A stretch of 64,000 nucleotides of DNA from Streptomyces sp. NBC_00483. Its GTDB lineage: Bacteria; Actinomycetota; Actinomycetes; Streptomycetales; Streptomycetaceae. Below are positions 57,560-64,000 of the stretch, piece by piece; positions within the stretch are counted from its first letter, which is position 1; every line of letters begins with the position of its first letter. The translations under genes were made by a program, and so were the position numbers. The DNA lies in the NCBI RefSeq assembly GCF_036013745.1, contig NZ_CP107880.1:9858001-9922000 (forward strand). The letters run 5' to 3'. The notes beneath the pieces were generated by a model that saw only the letters and a program-made list of their open reading frames with translations, did no database searches and was not told the DNA's origin.

Positions 57560-58057
57560 TCACAACGGGCGCCGGAAGCACACCCGATGCTGCCCGGGAC
57601 CGTCGTAGTCCTCGCGCACCGCGACCCCGCCCACCTCCCGGTCACCCGGCTCCACCACGAACCCCAGCTTCCGGTGGAAGGCGATGGACCCGGTGTTCCC
57701 AGGCGAGGTGATCGCCCGCACGTCCTTGCGGCCGGCCCGCTCCGCCCGCCGGAAGAACTCCTCGTACAGCCCCCGCCCGACACCCGAGCCGCGCAGCGCC
57801 GGGTCGACCCCCACGAAGTGGATGTACGCGGAGGTGTCGTCATCGGCGGCGTACAGGCCCACCAGGAACGCCCGCACACCCGAAGCGTCCTGCGCCACCA
57901 GGCTGGTGCCCGCGAAGAACTGGAGGAACAGGCGGGGGAGCAGCAGCGACAACTCGCGCGCCTCCTGCGGCGTGCGCGAGTCGCCCCACCACTCCTGGAC
58001 ACGTCGGACGAGCGCGGGATGGTCGTCCTCGTGGGCCGCGCGCAGGTCGGGCATCAA
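57560..58057 (-). CDS. GNAT family N-acetyltransferase
   Basis: This 165-residue GNAT protein has motif A in FVGVDPALRGSGVGRGLYEEF (key residues RGSGVG) and a final NTGSIAFHRKLGF motif. It is the size of a minimal GNAT. Substrate unknown. The ATG at 58057 is followed immediately by Met-Pro; no strong alternative. Confidence 0.87.
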   Translation of the reverse strand: MMPDLRAAHEDDHPALVRRVQEWWGDSRTPQEARELSLLLPRLFLQFFAGTSLVAQDASGVRAFLVGLYAADDDTSAYIHFVGVDPALRGSGVGRGLYEEFFRRAERAGRKDVRAITSPGNTGSIAFHRKLGFVVEPGDREVGGVAVREDYDGPGQHRVCFRRPL

Positions 58058-58307
58058 CGATTCCTTCGTCAGGGTTCGCGGTGGGCGGGTCGAACGGTCA
58101 CCGAGCGGTACCGGTCGTGACTCACTTCACGCCGCCTCCCGGCACCGCCGGGAACAACCCTGCCGCCCGGTCCGTTGACTCAGATGTGGACACGGATGGA
58201 ACAGTGTCCCCGGGCCCAACCTATCGCCCGCAGGGAAGATCGTTCGGCTGAAGCCCTGCGGAGCCCTCCGCCGAGAGGCGACCGCCATCCGTGTCCCGCC
58301 TCAAGCC

Positions 58308-58340
58308 GCCCCGGCCGTGGTCCCCCGTCACGGCCGGGGC
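58308..58340. other. 12-bp stem hairpin in the 322-bp gap
   Basis: GCCCCGGCCGTG and CACGGCCGGGGC form a perfect stem with a 9-nt loop, 39 bp before the DUF385 gene. The rest of the gap 58058-58379 shows no convincing gene; one 73-codon open frame at 58175 lacks a ribosome site and family likeness. Confidence 0.5.
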
Positions 58341-58379
58341 TTCCTCATGCGCCGCCGGCCGCCGGTCTACAGTTCGCCC

Positions 58380-58775
58380 ATGACGCGCTTCCATGAGACC
58401 AAGCACCGGCTCGTCACCACCTTCCAGCGCCACATCGCCAACCCCGTGACCCGGCGCCTGCCGACCCAGGTCCTCCTGGAGACGACCGGCCGCACGTCGG
58501 GGCTCGCGCGCCGTACGCCGGTCGGAGGGCGGCGCGTCGGCGGGGCCTTCTGGCTGGTCTCGGAGTTCGGGTTCAAGTCCCAGTACGTGCGCAACATCCA
58601 GGCCGACCCCTGCGTCCGCGTCCGCCTGCGGTCCCACTGGCACAGTGGGACCGCGCACCTGCTGCCCGACGACGACGCCCGCGCCCGCCTGGGGGCCCTG
58701 CCGCGCCTCAACAGCGCCGCCGTCCGCGGCCTCGGCGTCGACCTCTTGACCGTACGTGTCGATCTCCATGACTGA
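58380..58775 (+). CDS. deazaflavin (F420)-dependent nitroreductase family protein (Ddn-like)
   Basis: This 131-residue split-barrel protein belongs to the DUF385/Ddn family. Segments LLETTGRTSGLARRTPVGGRRVGGAFWLVSE (positions about 27-57) and YVRNIQADPCVRVRLR are characteristic of F420-binding members. ATG 58380 is chosen over an upstream in-frame Met that would read through the hairpin. Substrate unknown. It is followed by RNase HI. Confidence 0.83.
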   Translation: MTRFHETKHRLVTTFQRHIANPVTRRLPTQVLLETTGRTSGLARRTPVGGRRVGGAFWLVSEFGFKSQYVRNIQADPCVRVRLRSHWHSGTAHLLPDDDARARLGALPRLNSAAVRGLGVDLLTVRVDLHD

Positions 58776-58793
58776 CCTGGCATGATCGGGGGC

Positions 58794-59474
58794 ATGGCAG
58801 AACGTGTGATCGCCGCGTGTGACGGCGCGTCCAAAGGAAATCCCGGACCCGCGGCTTGGGCCTGGGTCGTCGCCGACGGTGACGAGAAGCCCGTGCAGTG
58901 GGAGGCCGGCGCGCTCGGCACCGCGACGAACAACGTCGCCGAACTCACCGCCCTGGAGCGGCTGTTGAGTACGGTCGCCGCGGATGTGCCGCTCGAGGTG
59001 CGGATGGATTCGCAGTACGCGATGAAGGCGGTCACCACGTGGCTGCCCGGCTGGAAGCGCAAGGGATGGAAGACGGCGGCCGGCAAGCCCGTCGCCAACC
59101 AGGAGCTGGTGCAGCGGATCGACGCGCTGCTCGACGGCCGCGAGGTCGAGTTCAAGTACGTGCCCGCGCACCAGGTCGACGGCGACCCGCTGAACGATTT
59201 CGCGGACCGCGCCGCCAGTCAGGCAGCCGTCGCCCAGGAGGACGCGGGCAGCGCGCTCGGCTCTCCCGAGCCGCCGCCGTCCAGCCCGTCCTCCGCGAAG
59301 CCTCCGCGCGCGAAGGCGGCGTCCGCCAAGCGCACCTCCTCCGGCTCCTCCTCGCGCACCCTCAAGGCGAAGTTCCCCGGCCGCTGCCGCTGCGGCCGCT
59401 CGTACGCCGCGGGGGAGGACATCGCCAAGAACCCCGACGGCTGGGGTCACCCGGAGTGCCGCACGTCTGCCTGA
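58794..59474 (+). CDS. rnhA: ribonuclease HI with C-terminal Cys-rich extension
   Basis: This 226-residue enzyme hydrolyses RNA in RNA-DNA hybrids. The RNase HI domain (about 1-145) has D10 in ACDGASKGNPGP, E50 in NNVAEL, D72 in MDSQY and D138 in NDFAD, the full metal-binding set. A Ser/Ala-rich linker follows, then a CRCGRSYAAGEDI...HPEC tail resembling a small zinc-binding motif (C-x-C and H-x2-C). ATG 58794 is preferred to 58782. Confidence 0.88.
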   Translation: MAERVIAACDGASKGNPGPAAWAWVVADGDEKPVQWEAGALGTATNNVAELTALERLLSTVAADVPLEVRMDSQYAMKAVTTWLPGWKRKGWKTAAGKPVANQELVQRIDALLDGREVEFKYVPAHQVDGDPLNDFADRAASQAAVAQEDAGSALGSPEPPPSSPSSAKPPRAKAASAKRTSSGSSSRTLKAKFPGRCRCGRSYAAGEDIAKNPDGWGHPECRTSA

Positions 59475-59488
59475 CCGAAGACGACATG

Positions 59489-59524
59489 GAGGGGCCCGGC
59501 GCGCAACACGGCGCCGGGCCCCTC
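59489..59524. terminator. bidirectional hairpin between rnhA and the GH16 gene
   Basis: GAGGGGCCCGGCGC pairs perfectly with GCGCCGGGCCCCTC (14-bp stem, 8-nt loop) in the convergent gap. Confidence 0.85.
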
Positions 59525-59548
59525 TCCGTTCCCTACGTACTCACTTAC

Positions 59549-60409
59549 TCACGTGCTCACCCGCACGTAATCCACCACCAGCTGCTGCGGGAACTGCGTA
59601 CTGGAGTCCGGGTCGCCCGGCCAGTACCCGCCCACGGCGAGGTTGAGGATCAGGAAGAATGGTTTCTCGAAGACCCACTGGTTGCCGCCGACGTCGGCGG
59701 GCGTCCGGGTCTGGTAGACCGTTCCGTCCACCGACCAGGTGATCTTGTTGGGCGTCCAGTCCACCGCGAACGTGTGGAAGGCGTCCGCGAAGGCCTGGCC
59801 GTTCGGCAGCGAGTACCCCGCGCCGATTCCGCCCGAGCCGGAGTAGCCGGGGCCGTGGATCGTGCCGTGCACCGTCGACGGCTCGAAGCCGACGTTCTCC
59901 ATGATGTCGAGCTCGCCGGAGTTGGGCCAGCCGACCGAACCGATGTCGCTGCCCAGCATCCAGAACGCGGGCCAAATGCCCTGCCCGCGCGGGATCTTCA
60001 TCCGGGCCTCGACGTGGCCGTGCGTCGTCTCGAACTTCCCCGACGTGTTGAGGCGCGACGAGGTGTACTCACATGTCCCGTACCAGCACTGGTAGTTGGA
60101 GGGGTTCTCCTTGCGGGCGGTGATGACCAGGTTGCCCTGACCGTCGAGCTTGGCGTTGTTGTTGCCCGCCGTGTAGTACTGCCGCTCGTGGTTGTCGACG
60201 TTGTCGCCGGTCTCGGTCTGCCACTTCGAACCGTCGACCGCCGAGCCCGCGGGCCCGTCGAAGTCGTCGGAGAAGGTGACCGCCGCGGTGTGCGCGTCGC
60301 CGTCGGTCTCGGCGGCGTTCGCCGAGGGCACGAACGCCGCGGCGACACACAGCAGGGCCGCGGCGCCCAGCGGGAGTCTGCGGCTCAGCGGGCGGAGGGA
60401 ACTGCGCAT
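59549..60409 (-). CDS. exported GH16 endo-beta-glucanase
   Basis: This 286-residue secreted enzyme has a signal peptide ending near SANAAE and a GH16 beta-jelly-roll. The catalytic motif SGELDIMENV gives nucleophile E166, assisting D168 and acid/base E171. WPAFWMLG and DWTPNKITWSVDG are typical of the laminarinase/beta-1,3-glucanase branch. It probably attacks extracellular beta-1,3(1,4)-glucan. It lacks a carbohydrate-binding module. Confidence 0.9.
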   Translation of the reverse strand: MRSSLRPLSRRLPLGAAALLCVAAAFVPSANAAETDGDAHTAAVTFSDDFDGPAGSAVDGSKWQTETGDNVDNHERQYYTAGNNNAKLDGQGNLVITARKENPSNYQCWYGTCEYTSSRLNTSGKFETTHGHVEARMKIPRGQGIWPAFWMLGSDIGSVGWPNSGELDIMENVGFEPSTVHGTIHGPGYSGSGGIGAGYSLPNGQAFADAFHTFAVDWTPNKITWSVDGTVYQTRTPADVGGNQWVFEKPFFLILNLAVGGYWPGDPDSSTQFPQQLVVDYVRVST

Positions 60410-60586
60410 GGGGCATCACATCACTTCGGGTAGGGGGTCGTGCCGTCCCGCGGCACGCCAGAAAGTGAAGGCAAGAAAGCTGCGCTTGACGTGTTCTGTT
60501 CAAGGCTTGATTTAAGGGGCGGGGCGAAGGGGCGTCAAGGGACTGCGCGAAAGTCCGTACCAGTGTTCCCGGTTAAGGTTTGCCGA

Positions 60587-60622
60587 CGATCTTCGAGACG
60601 AGCTTCGAGGCGACCTTCGAAC
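60587..60622. repeat. three 12-bp tandem repeats before the dehydrogenase gene
   Basis: Units CGATCTTCGAGA, CGAGCTTCGAGG and CGACCTTCGAAC lie head to tail, ending 10 bp before the GTG start and overlapping no ribosome site. Shared core CTTCGA. Confidence 0.7.
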
Positions 60623-60632
60623 CAGGAGTGAT

Positions 60633-61595
60633 GTGAGCATGCTGCGGTGCGCTGTACTCGACGACTACCAGGGCGTCGCCCGTGAACTTGCCGACTGGGA
60701 CCGCCTGTCGGGCCGCCTCGACGTCACGTACCTGAATCGCTATATCGATACGCACGATGAACTCGTCGCGCTGCTCGGCGACTGCGAGATCGTCGTCGTG
60801 ATGCGCGAACGCACCCCGTTTCCCGCCGAGTTGATCGCGCGTCTGCCGAAGCTGCGGCTCCTCGTCACGTCGGGCATGCGCAACGCGTCCATCGATCTCG
60901 ACGCCGCCGCCGCGCACGGCGTCACGGTCTGCGGCACCGCGAGCAACCCCGAACCGCCCGTCGAGCTGACCTGGGCCCTGATCCTGGGCCTCGCCCGCGG
61001 TGTCCTCACCGAGGGCGCCAACCTGCGCGACGGCGGCTCCTGGCAGTCCACCCTCGGCGCCGACCTGCACGGCCGCCGGCTCGGCCTGCTCGGGCTCGGC
61101 AAGATCGGCGCACGGGTCGCGCGCGTCGGCGCCGCCTTCGGCATGGACGTCGTGGCGTGGAGCCAGAACCTCACCGCCGAGCGGGCCGCCGAAGCCGGTG
61201 CCACCCTCGCCGCCTCGAAGGAAGAACTCCTCGACACCAGCGACTTCGTCTCGGTCCACCTCGTCCTGGGCGACCGCACCCGCGGCCTGCTGGGCGCCGA
61301 CGAACTGCGCCGCATGCGCCGCACCGCCTACCTCGTCAACACCTCGCGCGCCGCGATCGTCGACCAGGAAGCGCTGGTGCGGGCGCTGCGCGAGGGCTGG
61401 ATCGCCGGCGCGGGCAGCGACGTCTTCGACACCGAGCCCCTCCCGGCCGGCCACCCCCTGCGCACCGCCCCGAACTTCCTCGGCCTGCCCCACCTCGGTT
61501 ACGTGACGCGCCGCAACTACGAGGGCTTCTTCCAGGGCGCCGTCGAGGACATCGAGGCGTATCTGGCGGGGAGCCCCGTGCGCACCCTCGGCTGA
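60633..61595 (+). CDS. D-2-hydroxyacid dehydrogenase family protein
   Basis: This 320-residue NAD(P)-dependent enzyme of the D-isomer 2-hydroxyacid dehydrogenase family has the Rossmann motif LGLLGLGKIGARVARVG (about 149-165), NTSRAAIVDQEAL, and DVFDTEPLP with the catalytic region LPHLGYVTRRNYEGFF. The catalytic His is in PHLG. GTG 60633 is used (AGGAG 4 nt upstream); ATG 60639 is possible. Substrate not set. Confidence 0.87.
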   Translation: MSMLRCAVLDDYQGVARELADWDRLSGRLDVTYLNRYIDTHDELVALLGDCEIVVVMRERTPFPAELIARLPKLRLLVTSGMRNASIDLDAAAAHGVTVCGTASNPEPPVELTWALILGLARGVLTEGANLRDGGSWQSTLGADLHGRRLGLLGLGKIGARVARVGAAFGMDVVAWSQNLTAERAAEAGATLAASKEELLDTSDFVSVHLVLGDRTRGLLGADELRRMRRTAYLVNTSRAAIVDQEALVRALREGWIAGAGSDVFDTEPLPAGHPLRTAPNFLGLPHLGYVTRRNYEGFFQGAVEDIEAYLAGSPVRTLG

Positions 61596-61602
61596 CCTGG
61601 GA

Positions 61603-62067
61603 TCAGTCGCGTACGAACTCCCGCAGCTCCTCCGCGAGGTCCGGATATTCGTCGAGTACGGCGCGTGTCGCGAACTCGTGGTCCATGTAGTCGAAGCCCG
61701 GGGTGACGACCTCCGCCACCAGGCCGTGGCGGGAGTCGCCGAGCAGGTGCGAGGCCTTCCAGTGGCCGCCGGGCACCAGCAGGAAGCGCTCGTCGTCCGG
61801 GCCGAGGACGGTGCGCTGGAGGGTGCCGTCGGGAGCGACGGTCACGTACTCCAGGGGACCGCCGTCGATCAGGAAGTGCAGGATGTCGCTGCGGTTGCGG
61901 TGCAGCAGGCCGCTGGGCTGCCGCTCGTCGAGCAGGTAGTAGATCGATGTCGCCGAGGGGCGGGGGCCGTGCGGCGTCGAAAGCTCGTGCGGGCTCGTGT
62001 ACACGCGGCGGAAGTAGCCGCCCTCGCCGTGCGGCTCCAGGTTCAACTCGCATCGCCAGTCGCGCAC
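61603..62067 (-). CDS. DUF985 cupin family protein
   Basis: This 154-residue protein is a DUF985 cupin: EGGYFRRVYTSPHEL, SIYYLLDERQPSGLLHRNRSDILHFLIDGGPLEYVTV (positions about 40-77, His in HRNRSDILHF are metal-site candidates) and LVPGGHWKAS. The family is thought to act as sugar epimerase-like or small cupin enzymes, with no proven reaction here. It is convergent with the dehydrogenase gene. Confidence 0.83.
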   Translation of the reverse strand: MRDWRCELNLEPHGEGGYFRRVYTSPHELSTPHGPRPSATSIYYLLDERQPSGLLHRNRSDILHFLIDGGPLEYVTVAPDGTLQRTVLGPDDERFLLVPGGHWKASHLLGDSRHGLVAEVVTPGFDYMDHEFATRAVLDEYPDLAEELREFVRD

Positions 62068-62273
62068 CGTGGCTCCTCAGGGTGGATCATGGGTGGGTGG
62101 TCAAGCGTAGAGGGCGCGGGGCAGGGCCGCGGGAGGCTCGCGAGTACCGTGCGCTGTCGCCCGCGCACCCGCCGTGACCTGCAACTCCGTGGTGAATGAC
62201 GGGAGTTGGCATGAAAGACTGCGGGCAGGTCACACGCATTGCCCCGCCCGCTCAGCGACGTTGGAGAGTCCTC

Positions 62274-63059
62274 ATGGCAGCACCCGCTCCCCGGCCCCGT
62301 ATCGACACCAGCCAGGCGCACCCCGCGCGGGTCTACGACTGGCTGCTCGGCGGGAAGGACAACTACCCCGTCGACGAGGCCGTCGGCGAGAAGCTGCCGC
62401 CCGAGGCGCGGGACGCGGCGCGGCAGAACCGGGAGTTCATGCACCGGGCCGCCGCCTGGCTCGCCGGGCAGGGCGTCGACCAGTACCTGGACATCGGCAC
62501 CGGCATCCCGACCGCGCCGAATCTGCACCAGATCGTGCAGCGGATCGTTCCTTCGGCCAAGGTCGTCTACACCGACAACGACCCCATCGTGCTGCGGCAC
62601 GCGCAGGCGCTGCTCGTCAGCAGCCCCGAGGGAGCCACCGACTACATCGAGGGCGATGTCCGCGAACCGGACGCCATCCTCGAACACGCCCGCACCGTCC
62701 TGGACTTCGACCGGCCGATCGCCCTGTCGCTGATCGCGCTGATGCACTTCGTGCCGGACGACGAGGAGGCGTACGGCATCGTCTCCCGGCTGGTGTCCGA
62801 GCTGCCGCCCGGCAGTCACCTGGTGCTGTCCAACGCCTCCAGCGACATCTTCCCCGAGCTGGTCGAGAAGGTCGTGGCCCAGTACACGAAGGCCGGGATC
62901 CAGCTGGGCTTCCGCACCCGCGACGGGGTGGCGCGGTTCTTCAAGGGGCTCGACCTCGTGGAGCCGGGTCTGGTGACCGCCACGGAGTGGTTCCGCGACG
63001 AGCCCGCCCCCGCGCCCGAGCCGAGCGGCATCTACTCGGGCGTCGCCCGGATCTCCTGA
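62274..63059 (+). CDS. DUF574-type SAM-dependent methyltransferase
   Basis: This 261-residue protein matches the DUF574 methyltransferase family abundant in Streptomyces. It starts PARVYDWLLGGKDNYPVDEAVGEK (motif at about 17-40), has motif I YLDIGTGIPTAPNLH and VVYTDNDPIVLRHAQALL, and ends in YSGVARIS. GGAGAG precedes ATG 62274. Substrate unknown. Its stop codon lies within the first unit of the 15-bp array. Confidence 0.83.
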   Translation: MAAPAPRPRIDTSQAHPARVYDWLLGGKDNYPVDEAVGEKLPPEARDAARQNREFMHRAAAWLAGQGVDQYLDIGTGIPTAPNLHQIVQRIVPSAKVVYTDNDPIVLRHAQALLVSSPEGATDYIEGDVREPDAILEHARTVLDFDRPIALSLIALMHFVPDDEEAYGIVSRLVSELPPGSHLVLSNASSDIFPELVEKVVAQYTKAGIQLGFRTRDGVARFFKGLDLVEPGLVTATEWFRDEPAPAPEPSGIYSGVARIS

Positions 63060-63150
63060 GCCCGGATCTCCTGAGCCCGGATCTCCTGAGCCCGGATCTC
63101 CTGAACACGGATCTACTGCATACGGATTTCCGGCTTACGGATTTCCTGAG
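63046..63150. repeat. seven 15-bp tandem repeats across the methyltransferase stop codon
   Basis: Units of CCCGGATCTCCTGAG run from 63046 to 63150. The first three are identical, the fourth differs by one base, the last three are diverged. Because 15 is a multiple of three, the TGA recurs in frame in units 1-4. The array fills the whole gap to the convergent IclR gene. Confidence 0.88.
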
Positions 63151-63921
63151 TCACGCGGACGGCGGCGCGCCATTGAGTCGGGCCGACAGCTGGTGCGCCG
63201 CCGCGATCACCGCCTCCGCGACCGCGGGCAGCGCCTCCGGCGGCAGTCGGAACACGGGCGCCGACACATTGACGGCCGCCACCACGTCGCCCCGGTGGTC
63301 GTGCACCGGCACGGCGACCGCGGTCAGGCCCGGCTCCATCTCCTCCGCGGCCACCGAGAAGCCGCGCGCCCGCTCCGCCCGCAGCCGCTCCAGGACGGCC
63401 GGTACGTCGCGGGGTGCCGCGTCCGTGCCGGGCAGCGGCGCCCCGTTCTCGGTCGTCAGAAGCGCCGCCACCTGGTCGTCGGGCAGCCCGAACAGCAGGG
63501 CGCGGCCCGTGGACGTGCAGTTCAGGGGCGAGGTGCGGCCGATCCACTCGTGCGCCTGCAGGCCGCGGGAGGTGCGCTCGGTGAGCACCGTCACCACGCC
63601 GTGCCCGGACAGCACCGTCAGATACGCCGGCTCCCCGACGCGGTGCACCAGATCCCGCAGTACCGGCGGCGCTTCCCCGTACAGTCGCTCCTCGCCCGCC
63701 GAGGAGGCCAGCGCGAGCAGCTGCCAGCCGACGCGATAGCGCAGCGTGCGCGGGTCCCGCTCCAGGAATCCCTCCTGCGCCAGGACCTTCAGGGTCCGTG
63801 ACACCTGCGTCTTCTCCCGGCCCACCGCCTGGGCCACTTCCTGTACGCCCATCGGGCCCTGCGCGAGAGCGCGCAGCACGTCCAGCGCGCGGTGCACGCT
63901 GCTCAGGTTTTCCGCTGCCAT
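63151..63921 (-). CDS. IclR family transcriptional regulator
   Basis: This 256-residue regulator has the IclR N-terminal winged HTH (SVHRALDVLRALAQGPMGVQEVAQAVGREKTQVSRTLKVL, about 8-47) and a GAF-like effector domain to the C terminus (CTSTGRALL, VAVNVSAPVFRLPPEAL). ATG 63921 is used. The promoter region extends to the right edge, where a divergent gene may start. Confidence 0.88.
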   Translation of the reverse strand: MAAENLSSVHRALDVLRALAQGPMGVQEVAQAVGREKTQVSRTLKVLAQEGFLERDPRTLRYRVGWQLLALASSAGEERLYGEAPPVLRDLVHRVGEPAYLTVLSGHGVVTVLTERTSRGLQAHEWIGRTSPLNCTSTGRALLFGLPDDQVAALLTTENGAPLPGTDAAPRDVPAVLERLRAERARGFSVAAEEMEPGLTAVAVPVHDHRGDVVAAVNVSAPVFRLPPEALPAVAEAVIAAAHQLSARLNGAPPSA

Positions 63922-64000
63922 GACGCAAGCGTGCCACAGCGGCGTGCGTATAGAGCAACTCGCATTGTTCCATTCGCACGGACCGCCCTATGGTCGATCC
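63922..64000. promoter_or_regulatory. IclR promoter region at the window edge
   Basis: Between the IclR start and the right edge there is AT-richer sequence, with GTTCCATTCGCAC and a TATGGT element that could be a plus-strand -10 box. No gene is visible on this side within the window. Confidence 0.3.

Noticed and set aside
58175..58396. Small gene in the gap before the DUF385 gene
   Set aside because: No ribosome site, Arg/Pro-rich, and it contains a perfect hairpin.
63046..63150. CRISPR or transposon end
   Set aside because: A pure tandem repeat without spacers or terminal inverted repeats.

Overview
The window is high-GC chromosomal DNA, with G or C at most third codon positions, GTG and TTG starts and AGGAGG-type ribosome sites. 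Its gene families (NsdA/NsdB regulator, DUF397, DUF5133, PP2C/SpoIIE phosphatases, mycothiol- and F420-linked enzymes) are typical of Streptomyces. I see about 60 protein genes, no rRNA or tRNA, no insertion sequence, no prophage and no CRISPR array. It reads as ordinary chromosomal accessory/arm-proximal content.

Layout. 1-7.6 kb: the start of a phenylacetate-CoA-ligase-like gene, a GNAT and a VOC protein, then a sterol side-chain type cluster (FadD19-like ligase divergent from an EchA19-like hydratase, then a tandem DUF35 protein and two Ltp-type aldolases). 7.7-20 kb: DUF397, a universal stress protein, LRR protein, a very large LuxR-type ATPase regulator, an exported amidase, an APH-fold kinase, an NsdB-like regulator and a PAS-PP2C phosphatase. 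20.3-26.4 kb: an alpha-glucoside/maltodextrin ABC operon with GH13 glucosidase and LacI regulator. 26.5-35 kb: an F420-type oxidoreductase and a DevR/DevS (DosR/DosS)-like hypoxia or dormancy island (universal stress protein, Rv1733c-like membrane protein, cyclic-nucleotide-domain protein, response regulator, heme-GAF-type kinase), followed by a MalT-like LuxR regulator.

35-42.8 kb: a stand-alone PP2C phosphatase, DUF5133, small exported proteins, a TetR/MFS efflux pair, a flavin-type oxidase divergent from an ECF41-like sigma factor, a GNAT and a mycothiol-dependent MDMPI-type protein. 43-47.7 kb: a second sugar ABC operon with GH1 beta-glucosidase. 47.7-51.6 kb: a LysR/EamA divergent pair, a CstR-like sulfide-response operon and an SDR enzyme whose leader is a 5 x 20 bp tandem array. 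51.7-64 kb: methyltransferase, LCP protein, a long Pro/Ala-rich protein, GH114 and GH16 enzymes, RNase HI, a D-2-hydroxyacid dehydrogenase, a DUF985 cupin, a DUF574 methyltransferase ending in a 7 x 15 bp array, and an IclR regulator.

Two themes cross gene boundaries. A GC-rich palindrome related to GGNNCCGTTCGGCCC recurs upstream of the stress and dormancy genes, suggesting one regulon. Short tandem duplications (12-25 bp units) recur at gene starts and stops, often spanning a stop codon.
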